Source: Viscum album
Taxonomy: Eukaryota; Streptophyta; Magnoliopsida; Santalales; Viscaceae
Assembly (NCBI GenBank): GCA_963277665.1
Contig: OY728165.1
Coordinates: 1,153,912,050-1,153,976,049, forward strand
Direction: 5' to 3'
DNA: 64,000 bases
The notes below the pieces were generated by a model that was given only the letters and a program-made list of their open reading frames with translations, made no database searches and was not told the DNA's origin. The position numbers and the translations under genes are program-made. Shown here piece after piece: positions 36,011 to 48,611 of this stretch. Numbering within the stretch: the first letter of the stretch is position 1; the number at the start of each line of letters is the position of its first letter.

Positions 36011-38590
36011 ATTATACCCCACTAAATTAACTAGATCATATCCATTATATATCGGTCATCCAATGCTCAAAAATTGAAAAAAAAAATATTTTGACCACAC
36101 ATGGTGTAGAGATAAAATAAAACATATTTTTAAAAAGGAAAGTGGGAAAAATAATAGTAACATGGAATATAAAATAATCATGTAACCATATGAAGAGAAA
36201 ATTTTCTATTGAATTTAAATTATAGATAATAATGAGAAAAATTGAATTCATTGACTAATAGATAGAGATATATAGAGAACATGGTGCTGACAATGTTCTT
36301 GATAACCAAACCATGAATAGATGAATTGTCAAGAGTCTATAAATTCCTATGAAATGAAAGCAGAATTATAAATATTTTGTTTAAGGATCCTTATAATGAT
36401 GTTTAGGGATTAATTTATGATAAATATAATAAAAAATATATAATTCACTTACATTATTTCATTCAATCTAATTATAATAATTTTATCTTTTGGTAATGCA
36501 AAGATTAATTTCCACTCCATCTCTTACTCCAAGAAATGATTAATCAAGATGAAATATTTATGAAATAATAACTAAAATTAAATTATAATGGATCAAAATA
36601 TCAATAAGTAAATGATAATTCATTCATCTATATCTAAATATATTTAAAACCATTATATTTGGCACACGTAATCCTATATGTATAAATACAATGCATTACA
36701 CTCTAAAACATTAACAATAAAATCAAAAGATAAACATAATCCTTTCCATAAGTTCTTAACTTTATGAATCCTCAAATATATGAATTTACAAATTTAAATA
36801 TTTGAAATCTAATTTAAATATTTGAAATCTAAAATATTTGATCACACACTGACTCATACACATTTCAAGATCAACAATATAATTTATCACCATAAAACAT
36901 GATGTAGTTCATAATATCACATAAATAATATGTGACTAACATGATTATATAATAATCTCTAATAACATAAATATCCATATAGTTTGAATAAAAAATTATA
37001 TGATTCTAAATATTAACACTATCATTATTCATGAAATAAATTCATATACTATTGAATATATTTGATAAATAGAAAATAGCAACAAAATTCATCAAATAGG
37101 ACCAATATTTGATTATTATCAAATCACTATCTAATTAAAAGTTTACAAATATTGTCCCATGTACACCACAAACAAAAGTATTCAATTTATCCTATAAATA
37201 TATTATTAACTCAACATCTAACAGAAATTAAGGGTTATGTTTACATTAATCATATGTCTCAAATAAATATAATCATACCAATAATTATTTTTTCATGGTT
37301 ATTTGTACCATTCAACAAATTTATTCAAATAGATTAGGAAATACTATAGTGAACCAATACTTATATGTCTTCTGTATATTATAACATGAATATAATTCAT
37401 ATAAAACTTCTACAACATAATTCATGATTCTTAATATATAAATACTAGAATTTATTCACTTCAATGATTAACATAGCTTAGGTCCTTCCTTATTTTAGGA
37501 GATAAACCATGGATTAGGGAAGTGAATGGGATAATTTCCATGTTCTCCATTCATAATTCATTGAAATCATTCAAAACTTTTCCTCTATAAAAATAAATTC
37601 TATCTAGAAAAAAACATCCTCATCTGTTGTGATATTCTCGACGTTCTCTTTTCACATTCCTAAAATTAGGAAAATTAATATTTATCACCACAATGTTCAT
37701 TACCACATAGATATTCATAAAATTTTTTCTCCATAATATTTTAATGTTTGGAAACACTATGATTTTTACATTGTTAATCATATATCATGAATGTTTGTTT
37801 GGAATAACCACAATTTTTATCAATTATATTCATATATAATTTATTTTACCTTGTGTAAAATAATTTCAATATCCATCCATTTCACCATTATCATGATTGA
37901 TCATTATTTTAGCCATTTTCTAAAATCAAAAACTATAGTGTGGAAAATAATAGTCATAGTCGGATATCATGATAAATCATTTATAAATTTTATTAACAAC
38001 AGAAACATATTTCTAATATATGGAACTTTATTTTTAACCATGTTTATATTTGGTTATTATCAATTAAAATAATTTATAATGGTTCAAAATTAAAATTTTA
38101 TTTAGCCAATGAATATCCCTTGCTATTTCAATCCTTGGTGTTTAGTATGTACACACTCACCATCTACTAGAATAATGGTCAAGATATATTTGAACATTTC
38201 TTTACAGGGTAATTAACTTTATATCAATCGGTTCCAAAATAGAATGCACTTGTAGTATTTATTCAGGGTTGGTTTTCGAGGAAAATCACACTCCATAACA
38301 AAAACACATGATTTTTTATCTATATTGGACCATCCTAAGGGTTCTCACTAATTATTCTCATCCTTGTTTATGAAAGTAATTAAACATTACTATAATTTGA
38401 ACTATATTTGTATTGAATTATTACCAGTGGGATATCACTGATACATATTATAGAACTATATTTACTGATAAACCACTTAGCTTGGAATCATGTAACCATC
38501 ACTAGTGGCAACTCTTTCCTCATGAGTTCATTTGGAAGAGACCCATTCTTTGCCTAAGAGGATTACCCACAGATCATATCCCTCCATTTA
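36011..38590 (-). other. Element D core, no coding recognised
   Basis: About 2.6 kb between two D LTR copies, homologous to the interrupted core at about 29980-32150. The open frames on either strand (for example 37791-38072 plus) are AT-rich and have no recognisable motif. Confidence 0.45.
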
Positions 38591-38603
38591 CTCTAATACC
38601 TAA
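38591..38603 (-). other. Primer-site-like sequence after the D first LTR
   Basis: The minus strand reads TTAGGTATTAGAG, two transitions away from TTGGTATCAGAG. Confidence 0.55.
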
Positions 38604-39109
38604 TAATGTGACGTATAGTTTTAATAAATAAATATCACATTATATTATATGAATATTCCATACATAACAATAAAATACATGTCTAAACCATATGGTTTTA
38701 GTGTCTTAGTGAACATGGATACATAAACTACTCATTCATACTGTATTTTCATTATTTAACACCTAGTTCTTTAAAACTAGAAACCTTCTATGAAAATCCC
38801 AAATTAATAATTTTATTAATATATTTTGGTCAATGTAATATAATAATGGGTGGTCATATATTTTTTTGAAGGATAAACAAAAGAGATATCAATGATAACT
38901 TAAAGAAAACAAGAGCAAAACATTTATGATAATATGATATTAGTTGTTGAGAATCATAATATATAATTTATAGATCATAAACACGTGTCATGGAATAAAT
39001 CATGGTAGTTGAGGAGAAAATAATGATAATTGGATCAATATAAATTATTAAGTACAATATAACATTTCCATCATATAATGTCATAAAATAATGGTATAAA
39101 GTGGGGAAT
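38602..39109 (-). repeat. Element D, first LTR copy (3' part only)
   Basis: The sequence matches the low end of the 32165 LTR for several hundred bases (for example ATATGAATATTCCATACAT). It stops where element F's first LTR begins near 39110, so F probably inserted here. Confidence 0.5.
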
Positions 39110-40252
39110 AGTCATAACCATAGAAATATTATTTGAAGGTTACCCATTACAAATACAGTCTTAAAAACATATTTTAATGTAAACTATTCATGAATCTATA
39201 TAAATATTGATATTAAAACAATATTATTTATATTATTAGTTAATATTTTATTCAGTATATATTTTTTATATTATATGTAGTTTATTCCTAACATATGAGT
39301 GTTACATTAATTAAATTAGTCCTAATCCATTAATAAAACATATTCATCAATTATATCATCCATAAATTTATTAATTTATTGGAAATTTAAATGGATTAAT
39401 ATGTATAAAGTATCATCATTAGACTTTTCCAACCATATCATTTTTTTCCCTCTAAAAATTTTTGCTTATTAGGCCATGTATTGAAAAATTTAAGACCATA
39501 TCATAATAGAAAATAATTATGTCTGTACAAACTGTCCCGATTCAATATACCAAATTTACAGATGTTTTTAGATACATTAATATTATAATATTAGAATATG
39601 TACTTCTATGAATGGTATATATTATTTATTTCTGATACACCATCAAAATTCAATCCTCTTACATGATTTTCTATAGGATTTATAGTTTACTAATGGATTA
39701 AAAATGTTTTCTGCTTAGCAGATTCAATGAATTTGGGCACACATATGATTTTGACCATGATAAATTTCAAAACATAAGTTCGTATAGTAAGTTGAAATGA
39801 TAAAAATAAATCAATATAATATATTTCAAAATTTCAGGGAAATCCAATAACAATAAATAATATATATTACTTAATTACTTTGGTGGGACCCCTAGAGTCA
39901 GTTCCACATCATCGTTGACTTTATGGACACTTATCATCCATTTAAATATGATTCCATCTTTCATTATCAAATTGAAAGATGTTAAATAATTATTTTTATA
40001 TATATAAAAATAGAAATTTATTAACAATAAATCATTACATGAAATGTAATAATGTGAAATTGAATGGAAAAAATTAGAATTCCAATAAAAGTTTCAAATT
40101 CATACTCTATTTGTAATTTTTTTGGAAATAATCCAATACAACTCAAAATAAGAGAAAATAAAATTCATATCTCTTTAATGAAAAAACCGGGGTATAAAAA
40201 TGTATTTAAGAAATAAATAAATAAATAGTAAATAAATAGTTATTTATTTCTA

Positions 40253-40285
<33 letters not shown>

Positions 40286-42978
40286 ATTACAACAGGTTTT
40301 TATATATATAAGTATATATATATATATTGAATTGTGTGATGGTATATATATTTATATTATATATATTTATAAACATTTAAATATATAAATAAATATATAT
40401 ATGTGTGAGTGTTATTTATATGTTAAAACATATTTTAAAATATATATGTTACATAAGTAATATATATATGATTCCATGAACTAAAAATTTAATTTTTTAA
40501 ATTTATATTCTTCTTTTAATTTTAGTAATTTTGTATAATATAATATTTATACTAGATTAAAAAACACATTATTATTATAATATAAATTAAATATTTCATA
40601 TCAAATTATTATATTGGTTATAAAAATATTTTTCTCAAAAAGAATATTAAGTTACAATATTTAAGTAATTATTATTTGAAATTTATGAATATCTTATATA
40701 TATAATTAGTTTGATAATATAATTAACTTTTATGGACTCGTAACATTTAAATTATCATAGGATGGATTTTTGTAATATTATTAAAAAAATTATTTATAGG
40801 GTAAAAATACAAGGTGAAATTTTTTAGAAATACCTTATCTCTTATGATATAATCAATACATGATAATGATTTCAAATTTATTAGCCAATATCAGTAATCA
40901 TAATGTATTAATTAAATAATATAAAATTAAAGGTATGATTTATGTATTTGATATTCTTTACTATCCTTGATAATAATTACTATCAACCAAAAAAAGTGGA
41001 ATTAATTCCACCGAATATTTTTGGGCTTTAATGAAACAATAATCATTATTTAAACCCCTAACACCACCCCTACTAAAGAATAAATACCCAACCCCTATTC
41101 CATTTATAATATAGCCAATTATATGGTCTGTTAATGTATACATATTAATTAGTCTCTTCCATTTATCCATCTTCAATATTAAATATTTTGTTGGTTCAAT
41201 AGTTGGTCTCTAATATAAGAAGATCAAGAGAGGTAAGGGTCTGCCTCCATTCCAATCAAGTTCATATATTTTTCTATATTGTATTTTTTAATTTTTTTCT
41301 AAAATAATATCATGATTTTTATTCCAAGCTATAATATTCTACTTTATATGTTTGAAACTAGTGTTTATTTTTCCCCATCATTATACCATTTTAAGATGTT
41401 ATAATACTCAAATTATCCCATAGCCATATAAACATGCTAAAATTTTTCTAAAGTAAAAAATATGTGGTTTTAATTGATAATAAATTATTTTTATAGATAA
41501 AACAAGTGTATGTGAATGTGACACTATTATAAAATGAGGTAATAACCCCGAAATGGGCACCATTGGCATGAACAGATTGTCACAAATTGTACAACAAGAG
41601 GCCTAGCTATACACATGAATTGAAACTCTGAAGGTATATTCATTGATTAATATAAATGATATTAAAATAAATATTATATATGTTTTATTTATTAGTTAAA
41701 TTTTACAAAAATAGTAGAAATACATATATCAATCTTTTTAGATATTGTGAATCATTAGTTCTAGTGAACAACTATTGACAAAAATCTGTTATCCTTTACT
41801 ATTTTAGGGTGTTTATTTGTAAATTGTGAAATACCAATATATTAAATAAGTGATATTAAATATATATCATTATTGTTCATTTTATTGATGAAAAATATAT
41901 TTATATGATATAATTCTTTATTCTGTAGCATAAGATATATATCATTTACAAATTTTGAATAGTTTTTCATTATTTGATTATAGAATGTAGTTTATTACCA
42001 TATAATTATTTATTTTAAATGATAAAATATTTTCATATATATCATAGTATGTAATTATATTAACTATTCATTAATTTTATTCATTGTACATTATTCCTTG
42101 TAAAATTTTGTTATGAGAGGGAATTCATTATAATTTTATATAATTGTTGGGGAGTGTAATTATGTTAACCATTAGTATAATAGTTTTCCATGTGAGACAA
42201 CTAAGAAGAGGTAATGAGAGTGCATATAACCTTGATGTAATATGTATGAACATAAGTCCTTGATAAAACTAATACTGTTTTATATTATATTCCTCACCCT
42301 GTATGAAATATGTCTTAGCTCAAGGCCATGATGGTATATTTTAGATGTATGCAATTTTTTATTACCATCACATCATGTTATATTGTTCTTATCCTTGAAT
42401 TTATCCATGGTTATGTATTCCATGTATTTATTTATATTCATAGTTTCATTTTATATGGTATAACTCGGTTATTTATTCATACCTCCTTTAAATATATGAT
42501 CTGCTATTATAATCCTAAAATATATTCATTACTATAATGACCATGGAATTTCGATACTCTTATTTTTTGATATCTTAACATATATTCATTATAATGTTGT
42601 AACAAAAATTATTTTATCTCTTAGATACATTTGATATGTAATTACTCATTTTATATCCCCATTCCAATATGTTTTATTTATATTTTCTTCTATTGTACGT
42701 AATCCCCTTAATAGAAATTATACCTTAACAATTATATTGTTTTTTCATTTTTTCTTTGTAATTAGGAGGATTTATACATATGATAAAAGAATCAAAAGAA
42801 TAAATATAATTTTTTTATTTTTTCATATAATTTATTATTATTTTTAATGTATTATAAAATTAATTTATGTAACATGTTTCCAAATTATATTAACTGGTAG
42901 ATCATCTTTATTGAGATCTATGTACTAATGTGATAAGATAATAAATGGATCCCTAGTTTTTGAGTTGGAGTTGTTATA
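39110..42978 (+). repeat. Element F first LTR
   Basis: The start (AGTCATAACCATAGAAATATT) aligns with the second LTR's start at 43817, and the segment around 39885-39945 aligns with the bases flanking element C. It ends GTTGTTATA directly before a primer site. It contains a long AT microsatellite (about 40252-40330) and the sites TAG|GTAAGG-like at 41233 and a T-rich tract ending in TTAG at 42765. Confidence 0.6.
40252..40330. repeat. AT microsatellite
   Basis: Interrupted TA dinucleotide runs. Similar but shorter runs occur at about 13749-13762, 21369-21392, 34168-34203 and 57300-57345. Confidence 0.85.
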
Positions 42979-42980
42979 GT

Positions 42981-42992
42981 TGACATCAAAGT
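42981..42992 (+). other. Primer binding site, element F
   Basis: TGACATCAAAGT, two bases after the LTR end, resembles the TGGCATCAGAGG of element C. Confidence 0.65.
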
Positions 42993-43215
42993 CAGGTTTA
43001 ACAAAATTATTTTGAACTAGATTTAGAAAACCACATGTTTAAAATCATGAACCATGGGATAACCCCCTTGAATATTCTAGTAATATTTCTAGAAATGAAA
43101 ATCATATCAATCTATATAAACCAATTTATTATATAAATTTTCTATGATAAGGTTCCTAATTTAAAGGATAATTTTTTCAAAACATAAAATATATATAGTG
43201 ATTTCCTTCTACATA

Positions 43216-43437
43216 ATGTCAATGAGACATTATTGGATTTGTGAAGATTATGAAAATATTATGCCAATTAACCCATGTTATGACTGCAAATATTTCTTAT
43301 ATGGAACAAAACATTGCTCTATATTGTGGTTCATATTTTATTCACCACTTAATTTGTCAAAACCTCCATCCTTCCTTTGGAAAAAAATATTAGTACCTAA
43401 TCAATTGCTCAAAACTCTTGAGTATGTATTCATTTAG
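43216..43437 (+). pseudogene. Element F gag-start relic
   Basis: An open frame starting MSMRHYWICEDYENIM sits 238 bp after the LTR end, the same place as the gag start in element C (224 bp after its LTR), and shares its EEY-D spacing at DNA level. The capsid domain and all of pol are missing, since the purine tract and second LTR begin only 360 bp later. It is a deletion derivative. Confidence 0.45.
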
Positions 43438-43800
43438 TTGTGATTTTATTAGATTTAATGGATTAGACATCATTTTAGATTAGGATATAAAAGATACAAT
43501 AAGGATTGGAAATGTTTTTTTATGGTTATAATTTAATGAGATTCACAAAAATTGGTTTTATAAAGATCTTTTTTAAAATTTGGGATCTGTATTTAGAATG
43601 ATATAAACCTTACGAGTTTTTAGAAATAGGGATTTAAGAACTATGTGACTATTTTTATAAATGAATATAATTTAGAACTAATGTCTTATAATGATCTATG
43701 AAAATAATTATTATCATCATCATAATTTTTTTCTTGTTAATATATATGTAATATTGTAAAAAATCATATATAATTAAAATTATCAGAAAAAAATTTAATT

Positions 43801-43816
43801 AAGTGGGCGTGGAGAA
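43801..43816 (+). other. Polypurine tract, element F
   Basis: AAGTGGGCGTGGAGAA directly precedes the TGTAACAACCCC start of the second LTR. Confidence 0.65.
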
Positions 43817-44564
43817 TGTAACAACCCCGGTCAAGGAAATATATTTTAAGGTTTTTCAGTCCATAAGTAACATAAATTTAAAACATAAAATTGTATTATT
43901 TGTGTTAAACGTTTTTATTTTATTCTATATTTATTTTATTAAAAAATTATAATTTATTTGGAATCTATAAGATATATATTAATAATAAAAATACTTATAC
44001 ATTAATGAACCGTATGATTAAATATTTTACTCCAAAAATTAACATGTTTTTGGACAATTAAATAGATTAATAATGATATGATTTCTTTAGAAAGGTTTTG
44101 GGTACATATTTTCTTGATTTACAATCAAAATTTATGTATATAATTACATTTTTTATAGAATTTATTTCTAAATTATTATAGAAACTAATTCTGTTGAAAG
44201 ATACAATCCATATTTAATCAACTAAATTTCCTAGACTTGGGGGATACATTTATAGAATAATATTTTAATATGGTATTCATGAAAATTATCCCCCATGTTT
44301 TTATATTCCACTATAAAAACATTAGCCCTTTAAATGAAGTTTTTTTAAGTTGTTTTCAAACAATTGATCAAAATATTTTCCACCTATAATATTTATTTAT
44401 TGTCAATTCATTTATTTCTAATAATATTTTGAACAAGAAAATATTTAACATTATATTCCTCAAAATGGATGAAATTATTCAAATAAATTCATATAAATAA
44501 TGTGGAAATATTAGGCTAAAATAAAAGAGGGAAAAATTTATGACCAAATTTCTGTAATGGGACC
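43817..44564 (+). repeat. Element F second LTR, part before element C
   Basis: Starts TGTAACAACCCCGG. Interrupted at the GGACC target site of element C and continues at 56959. Confidence 0.75.
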
Positions 44565-46199
44565 TGTAACACCCGAGACTTTTATAAGAAATATTTTGTT
44601 TTTATGTTATATAAATCATCAAAGAAATATTCCACTACACACAACACTAGATTGTCTTTCTTTACATGCAATCGTGGCCTTCCTCGATAGCTTGCGTTGT
44701 ACGCAATACCGAGTTTCACTAAACAACGACATGCTATTAAAATATTATTAAAACTAGCTGTTATGAATACTAATAACCACTTATTGAAATTTTGTAAATT
44801 TTATTTTTCAAAATGGACTTCATTTTTGGATTCGGAATATCGAAATTATCCTAGGGTGAAATTTTTTGTATTTTTCAGAAAACTTTCAATTTATGATGAA
44901 TAGTGTAAACACTGGGATACTATTTAAAAACTGAATTTTTATTTAAAAAATTATTTATTTTATGTAAATTTATTTTTGGTCAAAATTGGTACATAATAAC
45001 TATATAAGTTCAATGTAATTCTGTGGGGTAATTTTATAATAATATTAGATATATAATTTTTTTTTTGAACTTTTCACCATCTTTTACCCACCTCCTAGGA
45101 GAATTTGCAAATTTACATAAAGCATAATTTTAACGCTTCTATGAGTGGAATTTAAAAAATCCGAGAGACACAATTGATGTTAGTTAGTAATATGCAGTTC
45201 AATGAGATGAAAATAATTTTTGGTGAATTGTAACTTTTAACTTTTTTAACCACGATTAAAAGTAAATGTGTTAATTAAGGGTAAAAATGATATTATTATT
45301 ACCCTAAAACATGTCATAATTCTATTGGACAAGTGTAATTCGACCAAAAACAACCTTAGGAATAAAACATGACCATTTTGGCCCACTAGGATTATATTAG
45401 GACATTTAATATTAATTTATTTAAAGAATGGTTAAAATAGTTAAAATCAATGTTTAATAACTAAATAATTTTTAATATAGGGTAGTACATAAGATAAATT
45501 CGACTATAAATATTAATTAGAAAGATAAAAAAATTTCCTACATAATGGTATTTTATTTATTATTTGAATACAAGAAATAATTTAATTTATTTATGACACA
45601 ATGATGATGCAGTAATGATCTTATTAATGAAATATTGATATAATTAATGTTATAAATAACCAAATAAATGTAATTGGAGACTTTTTATGATTTAAAATAA
45701 TTTTATATGTTAATGTTATATTTTAATATTGATTTAATTAACTTTTTTCGAACAAATATTTCTGTTATGAGTTTCACAAAAATCAATTACCAAATAGTGT
45801 CAAAATTGACATAAAATAGTTTTTAAAACAATTATTATATTATTAATTGTTATATTATTCCAAAAAATATAAGGATAGACCATATGACTTAGTTACCATT
45901 ATATATATTAATAATGAACAACTTTAGGATCTATTGGCTTGTTATAGTATGTTTATTAACCTTAAAGTGTAGGAAAACAAGAAGACACGGTAAAAGTAAA
46001 ATTATATATCTTAAAGTTAAATATAAATGATAAGGTTAAAATAGAAACCTAAACTTGTCTAAATTCCATTAGATGAGATGATATCGAACCATCCCCACCT
46101 TAGCTTAGAAATAAATAAATTTGGAGCTATTTAAAACCGAATATGACTTTATAATAAAAAAATATTTTTTGTTTTTCCAATGGTGCCCCTCTCCTAACT

Positions 46200-46206
46200 T
46201 ATAAAA
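46200..46206 (+). promoter_or_regulatory. TATA box, element C 5' LTR
   Basis: TATAAAA followed by GGGCACCTCCTC. Equivalent sites lie at 54765-54771 (3' LTR), 20380-20386 (B), 59504-59510 (F second LTR) and 62270-62277 (last LTR). Conservation across families supports a promoter. Confidence 0.7.
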
Positions 46207-46375
46207 GGGCACCTCCTCCCTCTCTTCCTCACACCACATTGTGCCTTCAAGCTTGGCCAACCCCTAAAATTGTTTCTCTACACTTCCCTATAAACATCCT
46301 ATAGGTCCTTGTCTTCTTCAAAGACCAATTTTAGTGCCCTAAAAGGAGGTCTCAAAGAGGCGCTTCAAAGAAGAG

Positions 46376-48169
46376 GTAATGTCCGTTACCGATTCTTTCA
46401 ACTTTATTTCTTCTTCCACATGTTCTTATTTAGTTTTTTATTATGAAGTAATAAAATAATAATCACTAATATACTGATATGTTATTATAATTATTAAACA
46501 ACCCTATTTAACCATCTATCCATCCTACGAAAAATGAAATCACCGCGCGTGCGTACGTACGGAATATCGTCTCCACGCCAGGGTGTAATCTATTTTCCAC
46601 AAACACCTTACATGGATGGGTATAATGGTGTAAAGAATAAATATATATGATTATGGTAAAGTGATATTGATTCTGAAATATTATACATACACTCCAATAC
46701 AATTCCACCATCATGGGAACGTTATCATCGCTCGTGCGTACGTATGGAATACCGTCTCCATGATGTAATGCGACTCGTTCAACATGATTTTCATTGAATA
46801 ATGATTAAATAAATGAATTGATTGAATAAATATTATATATATTAAAATAATACCATTCTGCAAATGAGGTATCTATAACCTAAAATCAAGAATAATAATT
46901 TATTCGACAAAACTTGCATTAGAACAAAAAGGTAATAAACACCCGAATAACAAGTAGCAATCAAATATTACTAATAAGAAGCTAAGAATGTCACCATATA
47001 TGATATCATAACAATTATTAAGATTCTGAATTAAGTCAATGACATTATTTAAATCATTATAAAGGAGTTTCGGACGCTTATGAATCAAATTGGACCTAAG
47101 GTAAGGGAAAATCTCGCTATCTCAATTTTTTTCCAAGATTCTTTATACATAAAAATATACTAGGGAATATTTATCATCCACATCCCAGATTCCTCAATAT
47201 GTAGTATTTATATCCTAATAAAATTGTCTAAATCCAATTTTACCCTTTGGTGAATTTTTAATAAAAGATATGAAAGAAATCTTTTGTCGTTTTTCGTACG
47301 AGGTACTTTTTGATTTTTACGGCAAAAGTAAGAGAAGAAGGTTTTTTTAAACTTATAGGACATGAATGGATTTTTAAAAAAATATTTCTGAGAAACTTCC
47401 TTTGCATGTTTTCATGATTATTTTTAATCAACTTCTTTTAGTTTAAAATTTTATGACATGTTAAGAAAGGAAAAATGTTTTTGAAGTAGAAAGGATATTT
47501 TCCACAAGAATGGAGTTCAAGTGTTTTATCAAAAATATTTTTCATCTATGATAATATAGGGTTATATTTCTATCCCTATTCTTAAATTTATTTTATTTTG
47601 TTGTGATGTAATTATTTTTATGAATTCCTTTATCATATATGAATTGTTTTATGTTGTCATGATGTTTATGAACCCCATTTTTATTACATGGGTTATGCAA
47701 TGATGTATGATTTATGATTTTGTGGAAAACAAAAGAATGGTATAATTATGATACGGGTGGGACCTATATCTCCCTACAATGCATTGCATAAAGATTTTAT
47801 ATCTCATGAGATAGACATTGTTGGAATGGAAGGTTAAACCAGTTCAGTGAAACAGGACTGAAATGAGCAATGAACTCGGTTCAGAAATGGACTTTGTCCA
47901 CTAAGATAGTCTTGGAAATGAGTATTGAATAATAAGAAATGATTCTATTTGATTATGTGTGTATTCCATGAAGATTCGTATTTTATGTTATGATTATTGT
48001 GATTAAATTTCATGACAATTATTTATCCCATGTTATGAAATTATGATCTCTTTGCAGGGTATGATTTCCAAAATGTTTTGTTCTTATGAATATGATGTGA
48101 TTGATATTTTTTTTGTTTACCCTAACTGAGAATTTTTGCACACCCTTTTTTTATGTTTTCTTTCTCCAG
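46376..48169 (+). other. Candidate intron inside the element C 5' LTR
   Basis: Donor-like AAGAG|GTAATG at 46376 and acceptor-like TTTTCTTTCTCCAG ending at 48169, with CTAAC as a branch-point-like site just upstream (48122-48126). An alternative stronger donor AAG|GTAAGG is at 47101. The same three sites occur in the 3' LTR (54942, 55668, 56733). Splicing would join the LTR leader to sequence just ahead of the primer site and gag. Inferred from signals only. Confidence 0.4.
46545..46761 (+). repeat. Paired GC-rich motif, element C 5' LTR
   Basis: Two copies (46545-46577 and 46729-46761) of CGTGCGTACGTAYGGAAT followed by AYCGTCTCCA, 184 bp apart in AT-rich DNA. The 3' LTR has them at about 55111-55143 and 55295-55328. 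Confidence 0.8.
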
Positions 48170-48390
48170 GTCAGGAATAAGGTTATTAAGTAAGATATGC
48201 CAAAAGAGACTATAGATATGATGAAATAAATGGGAGACAATGTAGATGCTTAATGAACCAGTTGTTTATGTTTCCCAGTTTTAAAGACACTATACCTATG
48301 TGGTCCATTCATTGTTTTGTTATATGTTGTAATAAGTGTACTTCAATTTTTATGTACTAACAATGTATGTAATGTATGGTTCGTTATAGT

Positions 48391-48403
48391 TGGCATCAGA
48401 GGA
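48391..48403 (+). other. Primer binding site, element C
   Basis: TGGCATCAGAGGA, two bases after the LTR end, matches the initiator Met-tRNA primer site with one change in the first eleven bases. Confidence 0.85.
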
Positions 48404-48611
48404 AGGGTATAGTCAACCTTTGTAAATTAGGATATGAATTCCTTAGTAAGAACCCTAGGGATAAGTCTAAGCATAGAACATGATATTAGTGTTTTAAAAA
48501 TGGACATGAACAACCTATGATAAGTCCTTATGTGTAAAATCTTGTTCTTGATTATGTGTTTTTTCCTATTATAATTATTTTTTCTCACAATATTCCTCTT
48601 GGTTTTAGTAA

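Larger units (their letters stand above)
28600..39109 (-). mobile_element. Element D: minus-strand LTR array with three LTR copies
   Basis: LTR 3' ends on the minus strand occur at about 29125, 32165 and 38602. Each is followed on the minus strand by similar sequence, and the latter two by primer-site-like sequence. The two cores between them are homologous: about 29980-31276 aligns with 36480-37836, including TATCAAATCAC segments near 30660 and 37120. So the order on the minus strand is LTR, core, LTR, core, LTR. The highest copy is cut at 39109 by element F. The lowest LTR is a fragment. No gag-pol was recognised in the cores. Confidence 0.55.
44565..48388 (+). repeat. Element C 5' LTR
   Basis: Starts TGTAACACCCGAGAC and ends TTCGTTATA before the primer site. 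In order it has a TATA box (46200-46206), a C/T-rich leader, a donor-like AG|GTAATG (46376), the paired GC-rich motif, a second donor-like AAG|GTAAGG (47101) and an acceptor-like pyrimidine tract ending CAG (48169). It ends in TA rather than the usual CA. Confidence 0.92.

Noticed and set aside
41537..41560. AACCCCGAAATG as another LTR start
   Set aside because: It lies inside the first F LTR, with no purine tract before it and no matching partner found.
38602..42450. A full-length third D LTR extending past 39109
   Set aside because: From about 39110 the sequence aligns with the start of element F's second LTR, so the D copy is truncated there.
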